From positions 1,462,001-1,526,000 of the forward strand of contig CM047425.1 in assembly GCA_026168455.1 (NCBI GenBank): a stretch of DNA of 64,000 nucleotides, given 5' to 3'. The notes beneath the pieces were generated by a model, which had not been told where the DNA came from, did not search any database, and saw nothing but the letters and a program-made list of their open reading frames with translations. This document shows, piece after piece, positions 12,352 to 25,500 of the stretch (positions within the stretch are counted from its first letter, which is position 1; each line of letters begins with the position of its first letter). This stretch comes from Theocolax elegans. Lineage: Eukaryota > Arthropoda > Insecta > Hymenoptera > Cerocephalidae. The position numbers were made by a program, and so were the translations under genes.

Positions 12352-15300
12352 TCAGAATGACGTCTCTGGAAGGGTATCCTTGACTTTGATTGCTTTCAGC
12401 ATAGACTCGCTAAGCTGTTTTTGCTTTAAGGTTTTGCTATTCTTAAATTTGTCGTAAATAGATTCATCCTTAATCGAGCGTTTGGAATCGTTTCTTTGTA
12501 AACTCGTGCTACGTTTCCTCGGCGAGGGAATCGGTTCCTCGATTTTCTCTAACGAATTGTTCATACTATTGGTGCTTCTCGATCCTATACCTGAAGTGTC
12601 AGAGTCAGGACTGGTAGCTTCTTCAATTAATACGTTTAAGTCGGATTCCGATTGTTCAAAATCACCAGTCCTGGAAGTGAAACTTAAATCTACTGGACTA
12701 GCCGTCAAAACACTCCTCGATAAGAAATATTCTTTAAAAGTATTTGTAACGGACATTGTTGTTGCACTTTTTTGTAAAGTACTACCATACACATCATCTG
12801 AATAAGTGATGCAACTTTGTTCTTCTGGAATGTCATGAATTTTCTTAATGTTCTCCTTATTATCTACAATGTTGTATGTTATGCACTCTGTGCTTGAACT
12901 TGGAGATTCTTCGAGAATGGAGGCGTAATTTTTCTTACTAGCTAAGTCAAAATTTGAATTTTGCAAACTATTTGTCGAATCGTATTGTATAGAACCACTG
13001 TTCAATGTTGCAAGGCCACATAAATTTGATGCGGATACCATCATAACTGGCTTACGAGATCTGGGTGTCATCATAGTTTCCTAAAGGAAAAAAGAATTTA
13101 TTATACTTTCTCTTTCAACCAAGCATGTGTACAGGCAAATTAGATTTCCGTTATAAAATACAGTTTCTTTTGTGCATAATGATATTTTATCACTTGTTAG
13201 ATGTACAAAAGATTAATGAATTGATTAATCTTCCAGACTCAAGGTATGAAAAAATCAAATTCTATATGTTTAATAAAAAAAAGTAATGAGTAAATGTTAT
13301 ATTTTACATAGCCTTAAAATCGATGATGTAAATAATGTATAAAGAGTACCATTTAAATGTTATATACATATATAAAAGAAGCGGTAATATATTAGTCAAG
13401 CGAAACATGCGTACCTGCATAGCTTTAGTCATCTTAGTAGCACTTTGGGTAATTGGACTCATGCTTTTATCATCGTCAGTAATAGGAGTCAAAATGAAAT
13501 CGTTCACAGCAAAGCTTTTCCTCAACAAATTTGATGGAGTCGATGAATGAGCGGCGTACAAAGACCTCAATTTATTTTTAGTTGCTGGTGACAATAAAAA
13601 TGCAGTACTCTCAGTGCTGGATTTGTACTCGGTAAGATTGGACTGGTGACGTTCAATTGGTACTTCTTTAGGAGTGTCAGCCATTTCCATACTCGACCTA
13701 CTCGACATTGGTATACCAGGATCGGAGACTTGCCTTACCAATTCATTGTTTGCTTCGCAATTTACGAAGGAGGATTGAGAGGAATACATGTCGGGTGGTT
13801 CGCTCTGATGTCTCGAAAGTCGGGGTGATTTTGGTGATACCTTTTTCTTTGGATTCTTCTCGTTATTCGTACTATTCGAGATTGATCTCTCGCTTAGGTT
13901 TAGGAAGCTCTTAAGGATGACTTTACTCTTACTTTTATACGATGATAAACTGGGTGTATTGAGGCTTCCTGTGCTGTTGCTCATGTGTTTCACTTTCAGA
14001 AGATTATTCTCATCGATAACTTCGAAGCTTTCCAAATCGCTGAGCTCGTCCTCGGATTTACTGAACATTTTTGGCAGAAGCAGCGAACTTTCAAGAGTCT
14101 AGGGGTAGGAGAGAGAGATAGATAAAAAAAAAAGTTTAAGCAAAAAGCTTTTGTTACTTTGCGTACGCTCATAAGCAGATTTTGATGATTTTTCTATTCT
14201 TTTTTTATGATGCGATTTAGCATTATTTAAAGAAAAAAAAAGAAAAGAGAATCATCCATTCGGCGCAGTATTTAACAAGTTGAAAGCAGTTACTATGTGT
14301 TATAGCATTATCATATAGAGTAAAGAAAAATAACTGACTTACATTAGACAATACATTTTCTTCGCTACTCGATCTGCTAAAATTACCACCCAGCTTGATG
14401 TCAATAGCCTTTTTGTGATTCAACAATTTCTTTTGGAATATTCGCTTTTTTATCGAATCGCCAAAACTTTTCGCACTAACGTTGTGCTTGACGTGTCGAG
14501 GTGTACCCTGGCCGTTTTCTTTGTTGAATTGCTTAACGAGGCGACGTTTCTTTGCCGATTCAGGCATCGATTGGATGTGTGCGTAAAGCTGAGCAAGAGC
14601 GGCTTGCGTGTCTTGCGACGCTGTCGCTTTTGCCGTTAAATTACGATCCACAAAACTGAAGACTGTGTGGACCGTACCCGTCGTATCCGTCGTCGACTCG
14701 TTCAACTGAAATTGCAATTATTATTTTTCTTTTTAATTAATAATCAATTGTTCTTACCAGTCTACCTACAGGTAATTCAGTTTACCTCTATAGAATTATT
14801 TTTTTGTAATATATTTTGGTTCAATAAATAGAAAAATGTTACGAATTGCAACAATTAACTTACATCCGATATCTTTGGGCTCAACAATTTTTTCTCCTGC
14901 TCTATCCAGAAAGCTCTTATGTCGGTAGACAATTTTGGTGGGATTTCAAACAATTCGTTTCCCTTCTTTATCATGAAAGCGACTAGTCCTGACAAATTTT
15001 GAGAATTAACATGCAACGCTTCGGGAGTTAATTTCCTAGGGCATAACAGGTGCGGTGTAAATAATGTCGCGAGAGTATCACAGTTCATTTTGTTACTATT
15101 TTCGTGAGAAGCAGTTTTATTTAATAGGCTTATTATATGCTTTAGTACTATCCTATTAGACGAGGGTAGTAGAAGTAACAGTAATTGAAGAGACGTTAAC
15201 AACCTACATTCATTGCCATTATTAGTTGAGCTGCATAATTCTGTAAAATATATATAAATTTATACAATTTGCAAATACATTGTATCAGATGCAGATTTTT

Positions 15301-16279
15301 AGAATGATACTGAACTTGCCAAACCGATGGATTTTACAGTGGGTTTTAACCAAATAATTTTTCATTGCATTTTAAATTTTTAATTTAAATATGTATATCT
15401 CAAATTAAATATATGAATTGTAAAGAAGAAATGTATAAATTGTACATTATATTAAAATATGAAACGTACACATTATACATTAAATTAAAACATAAACTGT
15501 ATCAATTGTGCATTGAATTAAGAAATTAAATAAAACATTTATTGTTATTGAAAATCACTGTAAACTGTATGTGTCTGCTAACTCACATTATTGCGTTTAT
15601 AGAATTAAATCTTACCAGCTATTTGGCAGTGAGCAGGATAATGAAGATCTGTGAGAAGCGGTTCAGACAAATCTGCAAGAAATCCTTTCAAAACAGAGGC
15701 ACAATCATGAACACTAAATTTTCCATTATCGAGATCAAGTGGTAAACCTTGGTACAATGCAGCTTTCAATTCTTGTTGCCTAGTAAGTTTTCCAGTACGC
15801 CTGAAAATACCTTCCTGACCGATACCTGCAAATAAATAAATAAAGTGCATAAACAAAAACCTGATAATTCCACGTAACTTTATGAAATAGAAACAAGCGA
15901 TTTGTACATTCTTCTTTGGATAAATATTCGACCAATTGTTTAACTTGGTTGATCCCTTCCTTCGTCAAAGCAGCACCTTCGACACCCTTTTGCAAATTCA
16001 TAGTTGACTTAGGTTTCTTCGAGAAATTCAATATTCCCCATTTTTTGAGTTTAGCCTTCTCTGTTATCATGTCACTTCTGCAAAACAAAAACAAAATCGT
16101 TTACGAATACGATACAATTTTGAAAAGGTTAGAAAAATAAAGAAAGTAACTTACTCTTCGGTATTAAGATCCAATTCGAAAGACAGGTGCATCTTGACGA
16201 GTGTGTGAAACTGTTCCGAATTGACCTTCCGCATCCTGCAAGCCAATTTCCCATCCATTCCATCGTTAAAGTCAGCCAT
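12352..16279 (-). CDS. RhoGAP-domain protein, ARHGAP19-like (7 exons, 885 aa)
   Basis: Exons, 5' to 3': 16155-16279, 15908-16077, 15616-15825, 14864-15240, 14343-14705, 13415-14098, 12352-13080. Phases agree and there is no internal stop. After a leader with KLACRMRKVNSEQFHTLVK, exons 2-4 encode the RhoGAP domain. GIFRRTG carries the catalytic arginine finger, and SVHDCASVLKGFLADLSEPL and MNCDTLATLFTPHLL are the conserved helices. Exon 5 resembles the ARHGAP19 region around MPESAKKRRLVKQFN. Exons 6-7 encode a long Ser/Thr-rich, low-complexity tail that is probably disordered and phosphorylated. RhoGAPs speed GTP hydrolysis on Rho-family GTPases; ARHGAP19 acts on RhoA in cytokinesis (family knowledge). 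The subfamily call rests on domain position and flanking motifs, and other insect RhoGAPs of this type are possible. It is tandem with ETFA on the same strand. Confidence 0.85.
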
Positions 16280-16925
16280 CGTTTTTATTCTCCTTTATTC
16301 CTTTATTTCACAAACGTCGGTATCCCATAATCGAGCAACAATCACGCTCTCGAGATATCCATTTTTTTCTTTCCGTATTTTTGAATAATTATTCGAGAGA
16401 GGAATAAAACGCCTACGCTCACCTCCGCGTGTATGTGTATATATATATGGAGGACAAAAAAAAATACAAACTGCGGCAACTGTAAATACACAAGGAGGGG
16501 CGGCGATGTACGGATTGGTTAAAATGTTAAGGCCGGTCGTCCGCCATATTGAATACGATCGCGATTGGTCAAATTTTTGAAAATATATTAACACTGCTTT
16601 TTTCTTTTTTTTTTTTCTCAAAGTACTTTGATCTCCAGATGATAGTATATATATAGATATATGTGTGTATGTAATATATATACGAAAAGATATTTTATTT
16701 TCCAATAATCAACGCTGATGACAATAACAATTATAATGCAATTTATTTAACAATATAAAAAATATATACTTATATATGTATATGTACAATTCAAGATTAT
16801 TATTATTACATTTGATGTTTACATGCGTATAAAAATTTTAGAAAAAGAAAAAATTTATATTCTCATTGTTTGTATTACACGTGTGTACGAATAAGGTATC
16901 TATTATGCAAAGGTATAAGTGGCAT
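16280..16925. other. Intergenic: RhoGAP 5' flank and ETFA 3' flank
   Basis: Both neighbours are on the minus strand, so this holds the RhoGAP promoter and the ETFA 3' UTR. It has a TATATATATGG tract at about 16439-16450, a GC-richer patch at 16490-16560 (AGGGGCGGCG at about 16496), and AT-only simple sequence toward 16800. No coding frame is supported. Confidence 0.45.
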
Positions 16926-18450
16926 TCACAGTTTTTCAGTCAGTTCGGGAACAGCTTTGAACAGATCTTGAACCAGACCGTAATCAGCTACTTGGAAGAT
17001 TGGTGCTTCCGGATCTTTGTTTATGGCCACAATGGTCTTGGAATCTTTCATACCTGCTAAATGTTGTATAGCACCAGAGATACCTACCGCAATATAGAGA
17101 TCCTAAAAAAAATACATTGTTATACTTTTTTTATATTCACTTTGTTTAACAAAAGGTTAAGAAAAACTGTTAACAATCTTTAAACTAGAGAATATAATAA
17201 TTATTGTTATTCTTTTTCATCCACACATTGATTGTATCTTCTGCTTGTATTTAATTATACTTATTTATATTTATTTATATTATATTTATTAGAAAAGGGA
17301 TGAAAATTCCAAATACATAATATGTATAGTTATATAACTTTAAATAGTATTAAGATAATAATAATCAATAGTAAAATATATATTATGCACCACTTACAGA
17401 AACTTGTTACTTTATAATTTGTACTTTTGTTACCATAATTTTTTTTATAAATATGTTTATTATTTTATAACAAACCATTTTTCCCATTAAATATCAGTAA
17501 ATAAATAAATACTTTTTTCTTTATTATGTGAAGAATGTGTAAGAGTATTGTAACTTACTGGAGCAACTATTTTTCCTGTCTGACCAACTTGTAGATCATT
17601 GGCAACATAACCAGCATCAACAGCTGCACGGGAAGCACCAACTGCTGCATTAAGTTTATCCGCCAGTGCATAGAGTAACTTAAAGTTATCACCAGATTTA
17701 AGACCACGACCACCAGATACAACTACTTTGGCAGAAGTAAGTTCAGGTCTGTCGGATTTGGCTAATTCTTGTTTAATAAATTGAATGAGATCCGTTTTGT
17801 AATCGCCTGCAGGTGCTTGCTCAATTTTTGCACTGCCACCCTCCAAATCAGCAGGTTCAAACGCAGTACCTCTAACGGAAACAACTTTGATTTTGTCTTT
17901 AATTTGAACAGTCTGGATAGCATTTCCAGCATATATTGTTCTTATGAAGGTATCCGCAGACTTGACTCCAATTATGTCACTGGCAGGAGAAACGTCAAGA
18001 TTGGCTGCCACCTAAAAATAAATAATTACCCTAAACAATCAAAACTATCACAATTACAAATATTAAATAGGTAAGAAATAATATCAATACTCTAGGTAAA
18101 AGAGCTTTTCCAAAAGCACTGGCACCAGCGACAATATGGCTAAAATTATGTTCCTTCTGAGCAGCAGCGATGAGAGGAGTCAATGATTCCGGAGTAAACC
18201 CATTGAAAGCATCGCTCTCAGCCACCAAAACTCTCACAACATCCTTAGCTTTACTAATCTTCTCAGATACTGGACCGCACTTAGTTCCAGCAACCAATAC
18301 AGTTATGTCACCTCCTATTTTTTTGGCAGCAGTCAAAGCATTCAAGGTGATAGGAGTTATCGTTTCATTGTTATGCTCCGCTATGACTAGAGTAGATTCA
18401 AATCTTTGTAAAATTGATGACAACTGCAATTATAATTCCCTTATTGTTAA

Positions 18451-18483
<33 letters not shown>

Positions 18484-18568
18484 TATAACATAGGTTATGC
18501 AAAAAAAAAATAAATACAGTACTTACATTAGCATTGGATTTCAAAGTCCTGTAGCAGGTGGCGAACAT
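16926..18568 (-). CDS. ETFA: Electron transfer flavoprotein subunit alpha, mitochondrial
   Basis: Exons 18527-18568, 18091-18423, 17559-18011 and 16926-17102 give 334 aa, matching the family length (human 333). The short first exon ([14 protein letters not shown]) is a basic, amphipathic presequence suited to mitochondrial import. Exon 2 begins the Rossmann-like domain ([19 protein letters not shown]). Exons 3-4 encode the FAD-binding domain with SGGRGLKSG, the [11 protein letters not shown] segment and the ETF-alpha signature [17 protein letters not shown], ending in [20 protein letters not shown]. With ETFB it passes electrons from matrix acyl-CoA dehydrogenases to ETF-ubiquinone oxidoreductase (family knowledge). 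No lesions are seen and all introns are GT..AG. Confidence 0.97.
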
Positions 18569-19596
18569 TTCGAAGTTTCAAATTGAATTTTTTGTATACG
18601 AAATAAAAAAAAAAGATGTCTATCTTGATTATCAAAAAAAAAAAAAAATTTTCTGTGACCCCTATTATACGCCACGCACTGTCTGGAACGACTGCCTTTA
18701 AATCATCTCGAAAAAGATAATCTGCGATTATGATGGTCAGATGATAACTAAGAAAAAGTAAATAATACACACATATACTTACATACACAATAAATATCTA
18801 AAATTTTAATTTAAAAAAAAAATTAATTACCATCTGTATGTAAAATAAATGATATATTATCAAAATGAATTAATACATAAAAATAAAATATTATTAAACA
18901 ATCTAATTAGAATTTTTTAATTATTACTTATACAATTATAATTGTTAATAAGTAATAACATTATTAAAAATCAATAATTGTTATATATGTATATATTTAT
19001 TTTTTTTAACAACTTTGACAGACAAAATGTGTCCTTTTACAAAAATAACAATAATATTAAGAAAAAAATATTTATTAAATTATTATTATCATTAATATTT
19101 ATACTGTATATTCTGGTAAATAAAAAGGAAATAACCGATAAAAATAAAAGTTACTAAAAAAAAATAAAAATAATATTTTTTTATATAATTATATATATAT
19201 ATATCGTTTGACCCTGTTTCGCGATTTTCACGTCATCTGGTAAAACCATCTTGAAACCGTTGCATAATAATTCATGATATTTATCTCTCAACGAGTTTTG
19301 ACTCCGGCTTAATTGGTATATATGACTTGCAGATTCATATATTTCGCAATTGGCACACATTAGAAGGAAAGATAAATTTTGAAAAGAAATCGATTAACTC
19401 TTGCCTTTTTTTATATTTGAGTAAGAAAAAAAAATCGATATATACATACCAAAATTGTTCGAAAATATATTATTAATATAACGATTTTGGTATGTATATA
19501 TCGATTTTCTTTTCTTATACTCAAATTTAAAAAAAGGCAAGAGTTAATTGATATCCGTAGTATTTTATTTCAAAATTATATATATATGAAAATATA
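18569..19596. other. Intergenic between ETFA start and cyclase stop, with an unassigned frame
   Basis: The region is mostly A/T simple sequence. On the minus strand, 19200-19385 keeps an open frame with LRDKYHELLCNGFKMVLPDD that looks coding-like, although I do not recognise it. It lies 3' of the cyclase stop codon and across a hairpin insertion, so it could be a former last exon. The ETFA promoter lies near 18569-18800. Confidence 0.4.
19392..19546. mobile_element. Hairpin MITE with TTAA ends
   Basis: TTAACTCTTGCCTTTTTTTA at about 19396 is mirrored by AAAAAAAGGCAAGAGTTAA ending at about 19544. The inner arms (AAAATCGATATATACATACC and its reverse complement) are also paired, leaving only a short loop at about 19455-19485. 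The TTAA at each end suggests piggyBac-type insertion. It lies immediately 3' of the cyclase stop codon. Confidence 0.65.
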
Positions 19597-22500
19597 TTAA
19601 TATAACGATTTTGGTATCGGTAGGGTGTACGGGATGATTTTCGTATTTTCAACTTGGTGCCAATCGATCAGCTCGTGCCTATGACTGCAATGCTCCTTCC
19701 AGTAATCTTGCTGTATGTCGCTCAAAGAACCGACCCAGCACTGTGGAGAATATATATATATATATTTTTTTTATTAAATAGTTGCATTTTATTTATAAAT
19801 AAATATGTATATATATACCTTTTCCAAGTGAGAAGCCCAATCGTACACCATTTTATTTTGATTCTCCATTGCTGATTTTTTCGCTTTCTGGAGGTAATCC
19901 AACGCTGATTTTGTACGGAGTCGGGATATCTCGTAGTACGCCTTTATCACGTAGTATCTGCACATTTTTCAATAAATTGCTTGGACTATTTTTAATTATC
20001 GTGATTTAATTCATAGTCTTAGTTGTAAATGTGTGTATATATATTTTTGTGAGTAATTTTAATTATTTTTATTTATCATATTTAAAAGATTTATCATAAC
20101 GAATCGATGAGAAACTTACAAAAATATATGATAATTCTGTGGTTTTCTGTTTTTAATTGAAAAAAAATGGTTTTTTACGTATACTTGCATTTATTATTGA
20201 CTATTATTTAAAATTACTATAGATGTCGATAAAAGAAAATTTGAATTTCCCGCGCTTACAGTAACCGAGTAAGAATTGCAATTTTTGCAAAATATTATAA
20301 TAATTTTAATAATTTATGAAAATTAAGGAAATTTACGAGAACATTGTCCTTCGTTATGAAGCAATCTAAAATCGATCAGCAAAGCATGTTTGAAAATATG
20401 GTGATTGGTGATCAATGTATTTGCCGAAATCGCAGCAAATATTTCACCAATCCTTGAAACTTTGCACAATTATATATTTCTTTAATTATATAAATATAAA
20501 TTTAAAATGTAAATATTTAAAGTATAAATATAAATAGAATTTCCTTAAGTTTAAATTTTGCGGAAAATGCATTTCTCAGTCGGTAACTATTTGAACGCGG
20601 GAAATTCAAATTTTTGATCGACATGTCCTTAATCTTTTGCGCTAATTTGTTCTTCGATTTTACGAATGAGGTTTATATATGAGGTATTTCACGTTTTATG
20701 TTATAATCCCCATTAATTAGATTTACAATTTATGCCCATTTGTTTAATATATTGGATATAACTGTTATAATTTGTTATGTAATCATTTATGCGCCTGTAT
20801 CATTTACGATCATTATCCAAGGCGGAAATGAAAAAAATTGGAAAAAATTAATAACTTTTAATAATAATATATAATGCCTAGACTTGAGATAATGAGTAAC
20901 ACTTATAAACTATATATTATTAATTTTTATCACTTTTTTTATGAATTTTATAAGATTTTGACCCTTAAGGGGATGGGACCCAGAAAATGGCCATTTTGCA
21001 CTTTTTTATAAATAAATGACTAAAGTTTTTAAAAAACGCTGAACGTCAAGCTCTTAGGTATGTTTTAAATAATATACCCAAATTTTTCCAGATTTTTAAA
21101 TCTATAATTTGATCACGATGTTTGGGTTGAAAGATTATGCTTTTTTGGACTAATAATACCGACCAAACATTGTTTACTCAATTATTATTTAAAAAATGTT
21201 TTTTCATTAAAAAATCAAAACGTCAAGCCCTTCCTTATGTTTTCAGCTATCCGTATGAATTTTTTTAGATTTTTAATGCAATATTTTAGATATAATTTTT
21301 GGGTTGAATGGTGCAGATTCCTGTAATTTAGGTCCGATATCCCGTTAAAAAATGTAATTAATATTAATAATTTTTTAGAATCATGATTTTTTTACCCATA
21401 AAATAAATCGTGGAAACTGTTTTTTCTTACACTACTACGTTAGGGATAAAAAAAATTAGAAAAAATTAATAACTATAAGTGACAAACTTATTTATAAAAA
21501 TGGATAAAAAATAATAAAAATTAATAAGTATTTTATTTGTCTTAAATCTAGGTATTGATAAAGGATCTAGTATCCCTGTATTTTATAATAAAAGATAAAT
21601 AAATAAATAAATATTTACCTAGGATACGCGATGATTGCAATGCTCATCAGACTGTCGACTTTCTTAAACGTCTTTTTTATTTCGTGCAGGATGTGCGATC
21701 GACTACTTTCGTAACTACCTTCCAGTTTGTGTACTGTGTATCGTGTTAAACAGAAATTTTTTTTATTATAATAATAATGAAGAGGAAGTAAATATATGGG
21801 TCATTCCAAGTCAAATGGTCCAAGCAAAAGTTTAAAATGCACCAAGTTTTAGGTACACACTGGAATGTTATTCAGAAAACAGAAAAAAAAATTTTAATTT
21901 ATGGAATGTATTTGTTCAAAAGTTATTCTAACCTCAAAACGTTAAATTTTTCAAGTTTTTTCTACACCCACTGTTTTATTACAACTATTTATCTCAAAAT
22001 CTATCAACTTTTTCTATATAACATTACATCTAACATTCGTTGCTAATTTTCTCTAGAATTTCTAATTTCAAGGTCAACGTCTCATAAATTATGTGTTAAT
22101 ATTTAAATTGAAAAAATTGTAACTTCGCCGCAATTGATTTTTCATCCAGAAATCTATAAATAGCTTGAAGCAATAACTTTTTAATGGTCTGTAGCTTATA
22201 AGAGAGCTTCGAGTCAGTAAAAAGCTATGATATTTTAAGGGGAGTCCGTAGAATATAGTTGAATATATCACCACCCGAAAATTTTCAAGCAGAAGTGGCG
22301 CTGCCGTCAGATAGGCTGAGTTCATATTCGACAACAATTATGGACATTTAAAGAAAATAGAGTTTTTACCACACAAAATCAGAGTTGAGCGCCATAGCTA
22401 TTGATGTAATGATTAATTACATATTATTTAGCTGATCAAAAAGTCAATATTTTCGACGAAAAGTGATAAGTACAAAGTGACTTTGGTCTGTGTTCTGAGC

Positions 22501-25500
22501 ATTGATTCGTAATTATCACTATTCGTCGAAAATACTGATTTTTTGATTAGCTAAGCAATATGTAATTAATCATTACATCAATAGCTATGGCGCTCAACTC
22601 TGATTTTGTGTGGTAAAAACTCTATTTTCTTTAAATGTCCATAATTATTGTCGAATATAAACTCAGCTTATCTGACAGCAGCGCCATTTCTGCTCGCAAA
22701 TTTTCGGGTAGCGGATTTGTGAAGCTATCTGTACAGACCCCTTAAGAAGGTGTTATGTGGGCAGGCGGCCCTAACGATTTAGTACCACGATGTAACGCCT
22801 GAGGGCGCACCTTCAGTTAAGCGAGTTAACTAGAAATATCGCAACATTCGCGATAGAGAGTCAGTCGCGTCTGAACCTTCGACGCATGAGTCCGCATATT
22901 GCGGACGATAGCCAAATAAAGCAATTACTAACTAAACACTTGTTTTAGATTACTACCTCGCACTCCATCCTCTTAACCTGGCAACGCGGACGTGTGGGGC
23001 CGCGTAAACGGTGTCTCACACACATACACCAAACCCCGCAACTGGTGACCCCGACTAAGAACCACCACAACTGGTGACCTCGACTTCTGATCAGCACAAG
23101 CGGCGTGGACACACCGAGCGGACGAGCCAGCGGCCGATACGAGATCGACCGGTACGCAGGGTGCCGACCGCCATTTTGTGAGTCCAACAGCGGCGAGATA
23201 CTGCCTACGTGGCAGAAGCTGAGGAACGAATACAGCCAGACTTTCGAGCATTGCTTCTTTCACAGACAGCGTCATGGAGGTATAATGCGAGCGTAAATTG
23301 TGAATCAATAAAGGCAAGACCTCATGGTGCGTTATCATCAATATAACTGCACCAAGGTCAAAACCATCGCCTTCGCGAGAATTTAATAAATTGAGGCGAT
23401 GGTCATTAATTAGTAAAAAAATATAAATAAATAAATTCAGTCGAAGTTCAAGGACACCGGATAATTTCATCAAGAAAAATTACGCGATTTCATAATTTTT
23501 GTTAAAGTAACTTTATGACGGTGTCACACAAACGGACGAATGAAAATAGCTGGTTTGATGCATAAAATGATGCAAAATAAATTCGAGGAGAACGCAGAAC
23601 GAGCAACAAATGCTCGCCGCGATCATTCGTACGGGGTTAGGAACTTTCGACATTGCGGCGCGAGTTGTTCGGCGTAGGCCGTAGCTTGTGCCATTCAGCT
23701 AAGGTCGCGACCTTGTTATGTGTGGTAACTGGCAGGCAGCTTGCGCAGCAATGCGAAACAAGTAAATAGCTAGAGTCAGGCAAAACGAGCGCGTATGTAC
23801 ATGAGCAGTAATTAAATTTACAGCGAAGATTATGGTATCTGCGATATACCCGTAGGGCAATCCTGTAAGCTCATGTACACAACGAAAAGAGTCAGGTTTT
23901 GTAGGAACATACGAGTGGCCACATCCATCATTAGAGAAAGAAAGTAATTCATATCTTCGTAACGGCAAGCAATTTAGACCGGCGAAAATGGAAAACGCGA
24001 TAAATTCGGGCGCAAATAATAATTCCACCGATATGGAAATAGAACCCGATAACCAGAATTTAGAAACCCTACGTAACGAAAACACTGAACTCCGAAACAA
24101 AGTCAAGCAATTAACGCGCTTAGTTGAACAACTTTACACAAGGTCAAACAATAACATAGCTAGTCAAGTACCAAACATTAGTGTACCGGATAATCGAGAC
24201 GTATTAGGCCTACCAAATGTAAACACGAGACAATCACAAGGACAGAACGACGAACGTTTATTTACTTTCGGACTGAATAGTATAGAATTTGCACGCGGTT
24301 CACAAGAAAGCAATTTTCCAAGATTTAATAATATTTCACAATCTAATGCTCACAGATCAAGGTCAATTAATATTAAATTTCAATCGTTTTGGCGGCATGA
24401 ACCAGTAGCACGGTTTTCCATGCTAGAATCGCAGTTCGAGGACAATAACATCATTTCTGACCAAGTTAAATATTGTAATTTATTAAAGAATTTAGGCGAC
24501 GAAATATCTCGCGGAAACCTCGACATTCTGAAAGCTCTGCCGGCAGACAATAAATATCAAGCAGCTGAAATAGCATTTTTACGGAAATACACGGAAACTC
24601 CGGAACAGAAATTTCATAGGTTTATAACAGATGTTAAATTGAAAGATAGGAGACCTTCCGCGTACTTCAATGAACTAGTTGACGCCGCGAGCGATTTAAT
24701 GCCGCGTAAATCCGTTATGAAATTATGGGCATATAGAATCCCAACTAATATCGCGTTGCATATTCAAGACGAGTTGTCTAAGGGCAACGAAGTAAAGATT
24801 TTAGATAAAGCCGATTCGATCTTCGACATTTTGCAAAGAGATACTCAGCGTGTGGATGCGATCGATGCTATATCTGGTAACTCCGTATCAGAACCCGAGG
24901 TATCGGCCGTGCATGTAGGTAAAAACAACGCCAACCGCGAGAGTGTTAGAAATCGGGAAAATGGCAATAAAACGCCAAATCAGGGACGTCAGTTCCAGCG
25001 CGGACGCGGCAGATCGCGTAGCCAGCCGAATAATAACAACGGGAGAAAGGATCGGAGTAAATCGCCGAAACGCAATTGGATATGCAAAGGTCACTATCAA
25101 TACGGTGAGAAATCTCGTTATTGCACAACCGGGTGCACGTACAATAAACGGGACGTGAATAAAGAGAATAAGCATACGGGACAGACGGGCGAAAAACCCG
25201 TCGCAGCGATTACGAATTCGAAAAACTAATTGCTCCCGGCGTTGCGGAGGCAAAAACGCCGGGAAGCTCGTCAATTCGTCTCCATGTTACTGATAGAAAT
25301 ACGCGCGATGTATATTTAATAGATACGGGTGCTGCAATTTCGGTCGTACCAAGACCAGCGGGATGTAAGAAAAAGTCACTAGCACTTCAGTTGCACGCGG
25401 CAAATAATACGCGAATAAAGACCTACGGTTTTACGAAGCGCACTGTAGACTTCGGTTTTAGAAAGGCAATCGATTGACAATTTGTAATAGCCGACGTGCC

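Noticed and set aside
12482..14102. Plus-strand open frames opposite the RhoGAP exons
   Set aside because: They mirror the Ser-rich coding exons on the minus strand and have no family match or splice logic of their own.
22945..23473. Minus-strand open frames across the gypsy LTR and leader
   Set aside because: They overlap the LTR, primer site and leader and have no recognisable domain. They are chance frames in GC-richer sequence.
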